Assembly: GCA_947505885.1 (NCBI GenBank)
Contig: CANNMN010000007.1
Coordinates: 1 to 17,892 of the forward strand
DNA: 17,892 nt
Source of the DNA: Rickettsiales bacterium
GTDB lineage: Bacteria > Pseudomonadota > Alphaproteobacteria > Rickettsiales > UBA1997
Direction: 5' to 3'
Shown: positions 6,404-15,113 of the stretch, piece after piece
How the letters are laid out: the number at the start of each line of letters is the position of its first letter
Position numbering within the stretch: position 1 is the stretch's first letter
The notes under the pieces: generated by a model
The model's database searches: none
What the model was told of the DNA's origin: nothing
What the model saw: only the letters and a program-made list of their open reading frames with translations
Program-made: the position numbers and the translations under genes

Positions 6404-7648
6404 TTACGAAAATTTATTAATAATTTTTTCGGCAATATTTTCGGAAGTTGTGACTAGCTTTGCGGCTTTGTCTGACAAGGCTTTACTGTGAGATGTGTCG
6501 TCTAAAAATTCTCTAACTTTTTTTGTTAACTCTTCTGTTGATTCAACAATTACGCAGGCATTTTCTTTGCGTAGATTTTCGTAAATTTCCTTGAAGTTGA
6601 AGGTGTGCGAGCCGTTGATTACGGCGCATCCAAGTTTGATTGGCTCGAATGGATTGTGGCCGCCGATTGGCAGAAGTGAGCCGCCAAGGAAAGTAAAATC
6701 AGCGAGGCGGTAAAAAGTTCCGAGCTCGCCGAGAGAGTCGGCGAGGTATAATTCTGTTGAGCTCTCAATAATTTCATTCTTGCTGCGTTGAACAAAATTA
6801 ATTCCAGTAAGAAGTGATTTTATTTCTTCAGCGCGGTTTGGATGACGTGGAATTAGAATCGTTAAAAGATCGGGAAAATATTTTTGTAATTCGTAATGAA
6901 CCTGAACCACTAACTCTTCTTCACCCTTGTGAGTGCTGGCGGCAAGCCAGAATTTTCTTGCGCCGATTTGTGATTTTAATTTTTCTAATTCGCTCGAATC
7001 AAAATTCAAATCACGCGCCTGCGATTTCAAATTTCCGTAGAATAAAATTTCGTTTTTGGTGAGGATGGAAAGGCGTTTTTGATCTTCTTCGCTTTGAGCA
7101 AAAATCGCGTCGAAATTGTCAAAAATTTTGAAACCAAGTGAGTGAGCGACTGACCATCTTTTTGCCGACTTTTCTGACATTCTAGCATTAACCAAGAAAA
7201 CCTTTGCACCAATCGCTCTGGCCTCGCAGATAAGGTTCGGCCAGATTTCTGATTCAACAAAAATTGCCGTGTTTGGTCGCCAGAAATTAATAAAATCGCG
7301 AACGCAAAGCAAAGAATCAATTGGCAGAAATTGGTGAATTACTCTTCCGTTAAATTCCGGCAATTTTGCTGCTAAGATTGAGGCGGAAGTTAGAGTTGTC
7401 GTGGTGAATAAAATTGTATTTTCGGGAAATTTTTTGAGCAGCTCGTCAACAAGAATTAAAGCTGAATTTGTTTCGCCAACACTAACGGCGTGAAGCCAAG
7501 TTAGATCTCCTTGGCAGCGCTCTTGAGTAGGCTTGCCAAAACGTTCGCGTAGACGTTTCTTGTCCTCTTTCTTTTTGTAGACGCGGTAAAAAAGATAGAG
7601 CTCGAGAAAGGGAAAAAGTAAAACGGAAATGGTTCGGTAAATAAGCAT
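6404..7648 (-). CDS. waaA: 3-deoxy-D-manno-octulosonic acid (Kdo) transferase
   Basis: WaaA (KdtA) transfers Kdo from CMP-Kdo to the lipid A precursor at the inner face of the inner membrane. The 414-residue product (E. coli enzyme about 425) has an N-terminal membrane anchor (residues about 5-22). The catalytic HAVSVGE motif is at 53-59, with the family's invariant Glu at 59. FVESEIWPNL lies at 130-139 and LVNARMSEKSAKRW at 152-165. The C-terminal GT-B half carries AASTHKGEE (236-244), PRHP (267-270) and GGSLLPIGGHNPFEP (322-336). Its presence implies Kdo-containing lipopolysaccharide. The ATG shares one base with the stop codon of the upstream UbiH-like gene (TAATG), indicating translational coupling. 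Whether it adds one or two Kdo residues cannot be read from the sequence. Confidence 0.95.
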   Translation of the reverse strand: MLIYRTISVLLFPFLELYLFYRVYKKKEDKKRLRERFGKPTQERCQGDLTWLHAVSVGETNSALILVDELLKKFPENTILFTTTTLTSASILAAKLPEFNGRVIHQFLPIDSLLCVRDFINFWRPNTAIFVESEIWPNLICEARAIGAKVFLVNARMSEKSAKRWSVAHSLGFKIFDNFDAIFAQSEEDQKRLSILTKNEILFYGNLKSQARDLNFDSSELEKLKSQIGARKFWLAASTHKGEEELVVQVHYELQKYFPDLLTILIPRHPNRAEEIKSLLTGINFVQRSKNEIIESSTELYLADSLGELGTFYRLADFTFLGGSLLPIGGHNPFEPIKLGCAVINGSHTFNFKEIYENLRKENACVIVESTEELTKKVREFLDDTSHSKALSDKAAKLVTTSENIAEKIINKFS

Positions 7649-8832
7649 TAAAAACCTCCAGCGGATTTAATAAAAAATTTTTTCAAGCGGGGTAATTTAT
7701 TTACAAGACCCAGGCCAAAGTCTCGCGCTAGTGCGATCGACAGGCTTTTGGTTTCGAAGAGAGAATTTAAGATATCGGTAGCGACCAGCATTTTTTTTGC
7801 TTCGGATTTGGCTTTTTTGTTGTAAGAGCTAATTAAATTTTGATCAGAATTTTTTACCAATTCGCAGAGAATATTAATCCCCGCAATTGCCAAATTAAAT
7901 CCCTGACCAGCAATTGGATGCACGCCACAAGCGGCGTCGCCGATTAGCAACATTTTCTCGTGAAAGAATTTTTCTGCTTCGATTGCGATTAAAGGATAAG
8001 AAAATTTTTCAGAAATTACTTTTGTTGCACCTAAGCAATCTTCCATTTTTTTCATCAATTGCTGTGCGAAGTTTTTTTCATCGAGAGCTAAGATTGCTTG
8101 TGCTAGTTGGTCGGGCGCGATCCAAACAATTGAAGAGTGATTAGAATTTTTTAGCGGCAAAATTGCGAGCGGGCCGCCAGGAAGAAATTTTTCCTGGGCA
8201 ATATTTTGGTGAGAAAGCTCGTGCTCAACATTAAAAACAATCGCCGTTTGTCCGTATTTTTTTACCGTAGTGTGAATTTGAAACATCTCGCGAAGCTTAG
8301 AAAATCGGCCATCGCAGGCTAAAAGAAGTTTTGAATAAATTTTCTCCCCATTATCTAGAGTTACTCTAGTCATGCCGAGCTTGTCAAAACATGTCTCATC
8401 CAAATCGCTCTTCAGCAAGTTTGGAGAAACTTCACAAGCGGAGTTTGGCGCAAAAACAGAAATATTTTTCCGCTGCAAAATCTGATCACGTAATGCGTTG
8501 TGAATCTGATAATTTTCAATTATTTGTCCGAGATCGCCACCGATATCACGCTTAAGAAAATCAAGGAATAAGGGCGATTTGTAATCAGTGATTTTAATGT
8601 CGGAAATTATTCCCGCATTATCTTGCAGCTCATCAAAAATTTTGATTTCTTTGAAAAACTTTAACGAAGTTGAGGAAATCGCGTAAGCCCTTCCGTCCCT
8701 CTTTCTATCTACTCTGAGGATATCTTGTTTCTCAATGATTGCGATTTTTAAATCTGGTGAAGCATTACTCAAAGCAAGCGCTGAAGTCATCCCCGCAAAG
8801 GATCCGCCAATAATTGTGAAGTCAAAATTCAT
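7648..8832 (-). CDS. UbiH/UbiF/Coq6-family FAD-dependent ubiquinone biosynthesis hydroxylase
   Basis: Flavoprotein monooxygenase that hydroxylates the aromatic ring of a ubiquinone precursor, probably at the inner membrane. The 394-residue product has an N-terminal Rossmann dinucleotide motif, IIGGSFAGMTSALAL (7-21). The DG motif is LLACDGRFSKLR (170-181). The second FAD-binding motif, GDAACGVHPIAGQGFNLAI (298-316), is the signature of this family. Which ring position it modifies cannot be decided from sequence; alphaproteobacteria vary in the number and specificity of these enzymes. Residues about 142-158 (LDETCFDKLGMTRVTL) look foreign and are encoded by a palindrome-like stretch listed separately. 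It overlaps waaA by one base and lies 71 bases after fumC. There is no clear Shine-Dalgarno sequence before the ATG. Confidence 0.92.
   Translation of the reverse strand: MNFDFTIIGGSFAGMTSALALSNASPDLKIAIIEKQDILRVDRKRDGRAYAISSTSLKFFKEIKIFDELQDNAGIISDIKITDYKSPLFLDFLKRDIGGDLGQIIENYQIHNALRDQILQRKNISVFAPNSACEVSPNLLKSDLDETCFDKLGMTRVTLDNGEKIYSKLLLACDGRFSKLREMFQIHTTVKKYGQTAIVFNVEHELSHQNIAQEKFLPGGPLAILPLKNSNHSSIVWIAPDQLAQAILALDEKNFAQQLMKKMEDCLGATKVISEKFSYPLIAIEAEKFFHEKMLLIGDAACGVHPIAGQGFNLAIAGINILCELVKNSDQNLISSYNKKAKSEAKKMLVATDILNSLFETKSLSIALARDFGLGLVNKLPRLKKFFIKSAGGF
8353..8409. repeat. Palindromic-element-like stretch inside the UbiH-family gene
   Basis: On the plus strand CTAGAGT-T-ACTCTAG (8355-8369) is a perfect 7-bp palindrome. 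It is followed at once by TCATGCCGAGCTTGTC (8370-8385) and then TCTCATCC. This resembles a dispersed element of the form TCATGCCGAGCTTGTC...TCTCATCC that I associate with intergenic regions of rickettsia-like genomes, with a partly decayed second arm. It stays in frame and encodes residues about 142-160. Coding-region insertion of palindromic elements is documented in Rickettsia; membership in any named family is inference. Confidence 0.4.
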
Positions 8833-8903
8833 TGAAGATTTTTATTTTTTCCCTGAGGGCTAGACTATTTTCAACGATTAACAATTTGTCACCGATTCAT
8901 TTC

Positions 8904-10454
8904 TTAAATCATCTTCTTGGGATCGACCCACTCGTTGAATTGCTCTTCGGTAACTAAGCCCGAAGAAAGTGCGGCGGCTTTTAAGGTTGTGCCTTCTTTG
9001 TGCGCTTTCTTGGCGATTTTGGCGGCATTGTCGTAGCCGATGTAGGGATTTAATGCGGTTACTAACATTAAAGATTGTTCGAGTAATTGCTCGATGCGTT
9101 CGCGATTGGCGACTATTCCAACAAGGCACTGATCAATGAAACTGTTAATTCCGTCATTCAAAAGATTTAGCGATTCGATAACATTGCGAATAATCATCGG
9201 GCGAAAAACATTTAATTCGAAATGTCCGTTCGAACCACCCACAGTTACTGCCACATGGTTTCCCATTATTTGGCAAGCGATCATTGTTAGCGCTTCACAT
9301 TGTGTTGGATTAACTTTTCCCGGCATGATTGAAGAGCCTGGTTCATTTTCAGGCAGGCTGATTTCACCAAGTCCAGAGCGCGGGCCAGAGGCCAAGAAAC
9401 GAATATCATTGGCAATTTTCATGCAAGAGGTTGCAAGAGAATTTAGCGAGCCAGAGAAGTTCACTAACTCGTCGTTACAAGCCAAAGCGAAGAATTTGTT
9501 TTTGTTGGTGAAGAAGCTCTCAGCCCCTGCTAAGCCTAGTTTGGTGAGATTTGAATCTTTAACTTTCCAGACGCCGTCAGCCAAAGTTGTGCGACCCAAA
9601 TCAAGATTTAAAAGATTTTTGTGCAAAGATTTTAAACCAGAAACCTCAGTAATTTTTTCAGCGAAATTTACCGCGAATTTCGGGTGACAGTTAAGTCCGG
9701 TTCCAACTGCTGTTCCACCTTGCGCTAAGGCCGTGACGTATAAAATTGATTGAGAAATAAATACTGCCGCAGTTTGAATTTGAACTTTGTAAGCAGAAAA
9801 TTCCTGACCCAAAGTTACTGGGGTCGCATCTTGCGTGTGAGTGCGGCCAATTTTTACAATGTCTAAAAATTCTTTTTCTTTTTTGCCTAACTCGTTGGCA
9901 AAACGAACAAGAGTCGGCAGAAGCTTTTCATAAGTTGCGAGAACTGTCGCAACATGCATGGCTGTAGGAAAAGTATCGTTTGAGCTTTGTCCTAAATTTA
10001 CGTGGTCGTTGGGATGTACTGGTGATTTTCCGCCTTTTTTTCCACTAACTTTTTCATTGGCAACGCCAGCAATTACTTCGTTGGTATTCATGTTGGTCTG
10101 AGTGCCAGAGCCAGTCTGCCACACAACGAGAGGAAAATGATTTTCGTAGAACCAATCGAAGCGAGCGAGAATTGTGTCAACGGCGTCAACAATTTTATCT
10201 GCCAAATCTGGAGAGAATTTTTTGAATTCATCAGACTTCGGGTCTGCCGCCATTAAGTCTTTATTCGTAAGAGCTGCCGCCTTCTTAATTAGCAACATCG
10301 CGCGCACAACTTCCTTAGGCATTTTGTGGCCAGGATTGTGATTTTGAATTGGAAAATTTTCTACTGAGCGCTGTGTTTGAGCGGCGTAATAGGCTTCGGC
10401 AGGAACTTTAATTTCGCCGAAAGAATCGGATTCGATTCGGAAATTATCGGTCAT
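8904..10454 (-). CDS. fumC: Fumarate hydratase class II with an internal insertion
   Basis: Class II fumarase interconverts fumarate and malate in the TCA cycle; it is an iron-free cytosolic homotetramer. Recognisable motifs include [13 protein letters not shown] (115-127), [20 protein letters not shown] (147-166), [16 protein letters not shown] (203-218) and the signature [13 protein letters not shown] (373-385). At 516 residues it is about 50 longer than E. coli FumC (467). Recalled alignment places about 39 extra residues at 275-313, between VSGL and [12 protein letters not shown], where other fumarases pass directly from the helix to the NKFEAL loop. A smaller excess lies near residues 70-100. 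All active-site motifs are intact, so the enzyme is probably functional. The ATG overlaps the end of the upstream unknown gene by 11 bases. The C-terminus stops early, right after WVDPKKMI. Confidence 0.96.
   Translation of the reverse strand: MTDNFRIESDSFGEIKVPAEAYYAAQTQRSVENFPIQNHNPGHKMPKEVVRAMLLIKKAAALTNKDLMAADPKSDEFKKFSPDLADKIVDAVDTILARFDWFYENHFPLVVWQTGSGTQTNMNTNEVIAGVANEKVSGKKGGKSPVHPNDHVNLGQSSNDTFPTAMHVATVLATYEKLLPTLVRFANELGKKEKEFLDIVKIGRTHTQDATPVTLGQEFSAYKVQIQTAAVFISQSILYVTALAQGGTAVGTGLNCHPKFAVNFAEKITEVSGLKSLHKNLLNLDLGRTTLADGVWKVKDSNLTKLGLAGAESFFTNKNKFFALACNDELVNFSGSLNSLATSCMKIANDIRFLASGPRSGLGEISLPENEPGSSIMPGKVNPTQCEALTMIACQIMGNHVAVTVGGSNGHFELNVFRPMIIRNVIESLNLLNDGINSFIDQCLVGIVANRERIEQLLEQSLMLVTALNPYIGYDNAAKIAKKAHKEGTTLKAAALSSGLVTEEQFNEWVDPKKMI
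9516..9632. repeat. Palindrome-bearing in-frame insertion in fumC (RPE-like)
   Basis: The DNA for the extra FumC residues 275-313 contains a nested, nearly centred palindrome. The outer arms are GATTTG (9548-9553) and CAAATC (9597-9602). The inner arms are AACTTT (9561-9566) and AAAGTT (9583-9588). The core is GACG-C-CGTC (9570-9578). All three pairs share a centre near 9575. The length (about 117 bp), preserved frame and position in a conserved enzyme resemble Rickettsia palindromic elements. Assignment to a known RPE family cannot be made here. Confidence 0.5.
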
Positions 10455-11037
10455 TAATGGCTTTTTGTTGTGATTGATGAAGATTGGAAACTGGCTCGTG
10501 GCCAGTTGGTCTTGTGATGGTGTTTGGATAGATCACTGCAGTTTTTAGTGTTTCGCAAAGATCTTTCTCTCTTTCAATATTTGGCAAATTTCCAGTCAAA
10601 ATTTTAGCGACTATTTGCGCTAGATCGGTCTTTGCCAATGTTTCTGCACTTTCTTTGTCTAAATTTCTGAGTTCTTCAGTTTTGTAATTGCCAAGCTCTC
10701 TGGAAAGTTGTCTGGTTAGATCGTTCCATTTTGCTGAATCTCCCAAACTTACTGCTAAGATTTTTTCTGCCGCTGCTTTTGCGCTAGATTCTTCAAGACT
10801 CTTAAATCCAAAGGCGGCAAGAGAAAGAGCAGCTGAAGCAGGCTGGCCAAAAACAGGAACAAATGAAGAGATTCCAGAAAGTAAATGTGCAAAATTTGAA
10901 GCTACGCCATTCTTCAATTCAAACTTGCCGCTGTTTGATATTTTTGCCACCGCTTCTAACTCATTTAATTTCGTGCGAATAGCGCAGCGATATGTGACAA
11001 CCGATTCCGCTTCTTCTCTGTTAAGTGTGTCGGCCAT
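10444..11037 (-). CDS. Protein of unknown function between pal and fumC
   Basis: A 197-residue product that I do not recognise. Residues 1-40 and 80-165 are charged and probably helical (for example EEAESVV near the start and [20 protein letters not shown] at 107-126). Residues 44-78 form a glycine/alanine-rich hydrophobic stretch ([20 protein letters not shown] followed by [14 protein letters not shown]) that could insert in a membrane or pack as a helical hairpin. There is no signal peptide, and the last 25 residues are polar and probably disordered. Its ATG shares one base with the pal stop codon (TAATG) and its 3' end overlaps fumC by 11 bases, so it is translated as part of this run. A helical membrane-active protein or effector is one possibility, but nothing in the sequence proves it. 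Confidence 0.8.
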   Translation of the reverse strand: MADTLNREEAESVVTYRCAIRTKLNELEAVAKISNSGKFELKNGVASNFAHLLSGISSFVPVFGQPASAALSLAAFGFKSLEESSAKAAAEKILAVSLGDSAKWNDLTRQLSRELGNYKTEELRNLDKESAETLAKTDLAQIVAKILTGNLPNIEREKDLCETLKTAVIYPNTITRPTGHEPVSNLHQSQQKAINDR

Positions 11038-11558
11038 TAGTTAACCGCGGTAACCGCTCTTCTATTTTTATTGAAGATCGATTCAGTTGCGCCGAAGAAG
11101 GCAGGACGCTCTTTGCCGAAAGAAACAGTTTTGACGCGAGCGGCTTCAACACCATTTGCAACCAGGTATTTTTTTACTGAGTTCGCTCTTTTTTCGCCAA
11201 GAGCAATGTTATATTCGCGAGTTCCGCGCTCGTCGCAATGACCCTCAATGGTTATTTTGATTGTTGGATCGCTCTTCAGCCAGGCGATTTGCACATCAAG
11301 AATTTTTTTTGATTGGTCGTCAACGTCAGAAGAATTATATTCGAAGAAAACGCGATCTTGCACTTCAACTTGTTGTGCTTCGGTTTGCTGATCTAGAACT
11401 TCAACTTGTTGCTCGTCGAGAGTTTGATAAAGGCTTGGATCGTTTTCCATCGCGCCATCTTTAACGGCAGTTTCATTTTCAGTTACAACTGAATCGTTTT
11501 TAGCGTGGCAGGAGGTAAGTAAAAAAATTGCGCTCAAAGTTAGAATTTTCTTAAGCAT
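11037..11558 (-). CDS. pal: Peptidoglycan-associated lipoprotein Pal
   Basis: Pal is the outer-membrane lipoprotein of the Tol-Pal complex, which ties the outer membrane to peptidoglycan during division. The 173-residue product has a lipoprotein signal with lipobox LTSC (lipidated C17). A flexible acidic/Gln-rich linker (about 20-68) contains an imperfect internal repeat of QQVEV. The OmpA-like peptidoglycan-binding domain (about 69-173) carries VFFEYNSSDVD, TIEGHCDERGTREYNIALGE (103-122), FGKERP and NRRA. TolB and the other tol genes, often adjacent in alphaproteobacteria, are not in this position; the next gene upstream is an autotransporter. The ribosome binding site GAGG lies five bases before the ATG. 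It heads the co-oriented run down to the USP gene. Confidence 0.95.
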   Translation of the reverse strand: MLKKILTLSAIFLLTSCHAKNDSVVTENETAVKDGAMENDPSLYQTLDEQQVEVLDQQTEAQQVEVQDRVFFEYNSSDVDDQSKKILDVQIAWLKSDPTIKITIEGHCDERGTREYNIALGEKRANSVKKYLVANGVEAARVKTVSFGKERPAFFGATESIFNKNRRAVTAVN

Positions 11559-11605
11559 TTAGGCCTCTTTTATTGTATTGGGGAGTGCTTTGAAAAGCGG
11601 GCGGA

Positions 11606-11634
11606 AGTTATTTTGTGCGTGATCAAAATGTCAA
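11606..11634 (-). promoter_or_regulatory. Candidate promoter for pal
   Basis: On the minus strand a perfect TTGACA (11634-11629) is followed after 17 bases by ATAACT (11611-11606), a poor -10 match, about 50 bases upstream of the pal ATG. The good -35 and sensible distance make it the best candidate in this gap; the weak -10 keeps confidence low. Confidence 0.35.
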
Positions 11635-11636
11635 CC

Positions 11637-11654
11637 TCTGAGAAGTTCCTCAGA
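11637..11654. terminator. Hairpin at the 3' end of the autotransporter gene
   Basis: TCTGAG-AAGTTC-CTCAGA is a perfect 6-bp inverted repeat with a 6-base loop that overlaps the TGA stop (11650-11652) of the autotransporter. No T-run follows on the minus strand, so it is a weak candidate for termination or mRNA 3' protection. Confidence 0.3.
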
Positions 11655-14259
11655 ATTCTTGATGAACTTTGAATGCAGCAAAATGTGATTGATAGGTAGT
11701 TCGATGTTCAAATTGATAGTCGACGCTGAAAATAATATCGTCGATATGATAGCCGTTTATTTCGAATCCGAGCCTTAAACTGCCTGGATCAATTGAAGAT
11801 ATCCGAGAATTAAAACTAGAGTTCTGTCCAGAAAAATTGCTGATGGTGTCGGAGGTGTGATTGATGAAGTTGTAGCCGTAAGATGTTTTTAAAATAGTAA
11901 TGAACTTTTTGAATTCGCTGCGTTCGTGAATTTTTTCTGACCAACTTAAGCCAGCGCCAACTCTGCCTTCAAACACATTTGAGGCTGAACTATTTACATT
12001 CAAATTAAGTGAATCTGCACCTTTTTCATGGTAGATGCCAGTGTTGCTGTGAAGAAAACTTGTAGAAATTTCGGGAATAAAATTGAGCTCGCGATTTATT
12101 TTTTTTGTCATTCCCGCTCTTAATTTTGCGACGTAACTTGAGCCGTTATAATTTGCCGAGGCGGTGGAGGAAACTGCAGGAATGGCGCGGCTTGAAGAAT
12201 ATTGGCTAAAAGCAATCCCGCCCAAAGAATCGAAAAAAAATTTCTTAAAATTTTGACTGTTGTAAAAGTTGAGCTGGTAAGTGTTGGCGGAAGTTTTTTT
12301 TAGAGAATCGAGAGATTTTGTTTCGGTGCGAGCAATACTTAATGCCAGACCAGAAGTATTTTGTGATGAGAATTCGCGATCTAATCCTATGGAAATTCCG
12401 CTTAAAACTGCTTTGTAGCCAACATCGTCTGAGGTCTTGTTTTGTGTGGCTGAAGCCCCAAATGGCTGCACCCAAAATCCATTCTTAAGTGACCCGCCTT
12501 GCTGCTGTAAATTGAATGAATCTAGGGGCTGATTTGTAGAAAAAATTTGTGCAAAGCTTGTGCCTCGCGCGGGTAATTCGTAAGTGCCGGCACGAATTTT
12601 GTCGAGACGCATTTCGCCAGTTTTAAGTGAACTACTAACAACATTAATATTGCCGATTGACTTGCCGCGACTTGATTGTGGCGCAAGCTGGGTAAGGGTT
12701 TGTTCGAGTTCGCTGTCACTAAAATTTTTGCTGTCGAGGTAACTCAGGAACTCTTGCATTTTACCGCTGCTGCTAATCACACTTAGATTTTCGTAAATTT
12801 TTTTGGTGTTATTGCTGACGTTAATTTCGCTGGCTTGGAGATGATCGATGTTAAGTATTAAATTATTGCCACTGACCTCGGTGCTTAGTTTGAGAAGGCC
12901 ACAACTGCTCGCGTTGCAATTATTAACTTTGATGTCGGAGATTTTTTGTAGTGACGAACCCTCGCCGCCACTGACCAGGGTTATTTGCTGACCACTGCTT
13001 AAATATTTATTCGCTGAAGAAATTATCAGTTTTGAATTGGCATCGATGCTTGCTTCACCAATTACAGCAAGGCTGCCAAAGCCATTTTTATCCCCGGCAA
13101 TTTGCAAAGTATCGCCGGAAGCTAGAGAGAAATTTCCGGAAATTATTTGGTCGTTAGTTCCGAGGTTAATTATTCCTGAGCCTCTACCAACAAGGTTTCC
13201 TGCGATAGTTAAATTATTTACGACGCTTAAATCCAGAGTTCCGCTGCTGGAAATATTGCCGACAGAAACATTGTTTTCTGGAGTAAATTTTGCGCCGGAA
13301 GAAATGTTTAAAGTGCCGTAGCCACTGAGCTCGCCACTTAGGGAAGAATTATAGTTTAGCGTTAAAGTTGCGCCACTGGCGATCGAAATAGTTTCTGCTT
13401 CTACTTCGTTATTTGCATTGAATGTGCCGGAAGAAATATTGAGCGCGTTTAGATTCGAGAAATTTGCTGATTGAGTGAAGTTGTTGGTAATGTTAACGGT
13501 GGCAACATCTGAGCCTTCGACGATTCCACTAATTGTGCCGCCGGAAATATTTAGCGTGCCGTTACCAATTCTTATGCCGCCAATCAGCGTGCCAGAATTA
13601 TTAATCACTGTGCCGTCGCCCTCATTATAGATTGCATATTTTGTGGCGCTGATCGTGCCAGAATTAGTGAGGGTAGAATTAGCGCCGTCGATTCGAATTC
13701 CGTAATCTGTGCTGTCATTACCGCCGCTAATTGCGCCGGAATTAATGATGCGAGTGTAGCTGTCGTTGGTGTAGATTCCGTGAGCGTCGGCAGCATTTAT
13801 TGTGCCAGAATTTGTGATGCTGCTGTAACTATTTAAGCTTGCTGCAGAGTTTGTTCCAGCACTGACGTAAATGCCGTAAGCGCTAGAGCCGGAAGTGATG
13901 ATTGTGCCTGCATTATTTGCCGAAGAAAAATCTCCACTAATGCTGATGCCCCGCGCTGAGCTGTTCGTGGTTGTGATTGTTGCGCCTGATGCGTTGTTAA
14001 TTTGATTGTAGTTTCCTGTCGTTCTGATGCCGTAAGCGCTAGAGCCTTTGGTGGTTATCCTGTAAGTATTATTGATTTTTCTTGGACTCGAACTTGTTCC
14101 GGCTTGAGTGCTGTTAATTCCTGCGCCGCTTGTATTTGCAGCAGTGGTCGTGATGTCGGATGTTGTTGTGTAATCACTTTGACCGGAAGTTAAAGTGATC
14201 GCTTGAGCTTGTCGGGTAACAAGCAAGCAAAATGCCAGAAAGGCCACGTGGTGAAACAT
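11650..14259 (-). CDS. Autotransporter (type Va) with beta-helix passenger
   Basis: An 869-residue surface protein. A signal peptide ends near AQA-20. Residues about 25-470 are a Ser/Thr/Asn/Gly-rich beta-helix passenger. Between about 70 and 245 it shows recurrent units of the type NSGTI...YGIY...I (for example GSSAYGI at 72-78 and 124-130, ITNSGTI, INSGAIS, LTNSGTISATKYAIY). A linker with the common autotransporter stretch LTQLAPQSS lies at 522-530. Residues about 595-869 form the C-terminal beta-barrel, starting GFWVQPFG, with the expected terminal Phe (HQEF). The passenger would be delivered to the cell surface and could mediate adhesion; this is family knowledge, as no binding motif is visible. 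It lies 40 bases downstream of FTR1 on the same strand. No clear Shine-Dalgarno sequence precedes the ATG. Confidence 0.92.
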   Translation of the reverse strand: MFHHVAFLAFCLLVTRQAQAITLTSGQSDYTTTSDITTTAANTSGAGINSTQAGTSSSPRKINNTYRITTKGSSAYGIRTTGNYNQINNASGATITTTNSSARGISISGDFSSANNAGTIITSGSSAYGIYVSAGTNSAASLNSYSSITNSGTINAADAHGIYTNDSYTRIINSGAISGGNDSTDYGIRIDGANSTLTNSGTISATKYAIYNEGDGTVINNSGTLIGGIRIGNGTLNISGGTISGIVEGSDVATVNITNNFTQSANFSNLNALNISSGTFNANNEVEAETISIASGATLTLNYNSSLSGELSGYGTLNISSGAKFTPENNVSVGNISSSGTLDLSVVNNLTIAGNLVGRGSGIINLGTNDQIISGNFSLASGDTLQIAGDKNGFGSLAVIGEASIDANSKLIISSANKYLSSGQQITLVSGGEGSSLQKISDIKVNNCNASSCGLLKLSTEVSGNNLILNIDHLQASEINVSNNTKKIYENLSVISSSGKMQEFLSYLDSKNFSDSELEQTLTQLAPQSSRGKSIGNINVVSSSLKTGEMRLDKIRAGTYELPARGTSFAQIFSTNQPLDSFNLQQQGGSLKNGFWVQPFGASATQNKTSDDVGYKAVLSGISIGLDREFSSQNTSGLALSIARTETKSLDSLKKTSANTYQLNFYNSQNFKKFFFDSLGGIAFSQYSSSRAIPAVSSTASANYNGSSYVAKLRAGMTKKINRELNFIPEISTSFLHSNTGIYHEKGADSLNLNVNSSASNVFEGRVGAGLSWSEKIHERSEFKKFITILKTSYGYNFINHTSDTISNFSGQNSSFNSRISSIDPGSLRLGFEINGYHIDDIIFSVDYQFEHRTTYQSHFAAFKVHQEF

Positions 14260-14299
14260 GGTTTTGTTGTGGTTTGGGTATTTTAGTGATTTGTGTGAG

Positions 14300-15094
14300 T
14301 TACAATTTCTTCGCGATTTTGAGGCCGATAATTAAAGCGACAAGAGTGACGAAGTAAGTAAGGAGCTGCGCACCTGCTGGTTGATCAATATAGCCAAAAA
14401 ATATGTGTAAAAATTTTCCGATGAAACTTTGTTGTGACAGAATCATCGAGAAATCGAATTCTCCAAGAGTTGGCGTGATTTGGGCGTTGATCCAAAAACC
14501 AATTCCTTGTGAAGCAATTCCCGCTGACAAGAAAATCAAAAGCCAAGTTGTGACGATGAAAAAATATTTTCCAAAAGCCTTGAGAATGCCTAAATAGAGG
14601 GCGAATCCAACTGTGGAGCCGAGGATTAATCCAGCGATTAATCCAGAAATAATTCCTGAAATTTCGGTGCCGGAGACGTAATAGCTGTAAGTGAAAAGTA
14701 CAACCTCGGCACTCTCGCGAAGCACGGATAAGAAAACGACAACGAGTAAAATATAAAGCGGTTTTTTTCCTTCGCGGACGGAGTTGCTCAAACGCTTTAA
14801 TTCTCCGGAGATAGATCTGGCATGCTTTTGCATCCAGAGAACGGTCCAGCCAATCATGACTGAGGCGGAAATTAAAATAAGTCCGTTGAAAAATTCTTGA
14901 CCCATTCCATCCAGGCTTTCAGAAATTTTGTCGGTGAAAAATGCAAGAAGAAGAGAGGCGGCGATGCCAAGAGTCAGGCCGCTTGCGATCCACTTTGTGC
15001 GCCCAGGAATTTCTTTAGTGGCGGCGGTTAGAATTCCTAGTATTAGCGAGATCTCAAGAATCTCACGGAAGACGACGATTGCGATTTGAAGCAT
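14300..15094 (-). CDS. FTR1-family iron permease
   Basis: Inner-membrane iron permease of the FTR1/EfeU family, 264 residues, with about seven hydrophobic segments. Both REXXE iron-binding motifs of the family are present in membrane helices: REILE (10-14) near the start and RESAE (126-130). EfeU normally works with a periplasmic cupredoxin-type partner; the cupredoxin at 3262-3600 is a candidate although it lies about 11 kb away. The substrate could be ferrous or ferric iron. The start is fixed by the first REXXE motif lying ten residues in, as in EfeU. Only 19 bases separate this start from the divergent hemW start. There is no Shine-Dalgarno sequence on this side. Confidence 0.92.
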   Translation of the reverse strand: MLQIAIVVFREILEISLILGILTAATKEIPGRTKWIASGLTLGIAASLLLAFFTDKISESLDGMGQEFFNGLILISASVMIGWTVLWMQKHARSISGELKRLSNSVREGKKPLYILLVVVFLSVLRESAEVVLFTYSYYVSGTEISGIISGLIAGLILGSTVGFALYLGILKAFGKYFFIVTTWLLIFLSAGIASQGIGFWINAQITPTLGEFDFSMILSQQSFIGKFLHIFFGYIDQPAGAQLLTYFVTLVALIIGLKIAKKL

Positions 15095-15113
15095 TTGAAG
15101 GAGATTAAATTTT

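Noticed and set aside
6238..6420. 60-codon plus-strand frame across the tandem repeat
   Set aside because: It has no ribosome binding site, spans repeats and overlaps the starts and ends of neighbouring genes; its repeated ESFIH just reflects the DNA duplication.
8860..8868. CCC-TGA-GGG hairpin between fumC and the UbiH-like gene as a terminator
   Set aside because: Only three base pairs and the adjoining run is A on the coding strand, so it does not fit a terminator.
9136..9687. 183-codon plus-strand frame
   Set aside because: Entirely antisense to the well-conserved middle of fumC, with no family resemblance of its own.
12107..12121. GTCATTCCCGC match to the dRS3-like repeat inside the autotransporter
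   Set aside because: It encodes an ordinary barrel strand (LRAGMTKK) and lacks the second arm, so chance is the simplest explanation.
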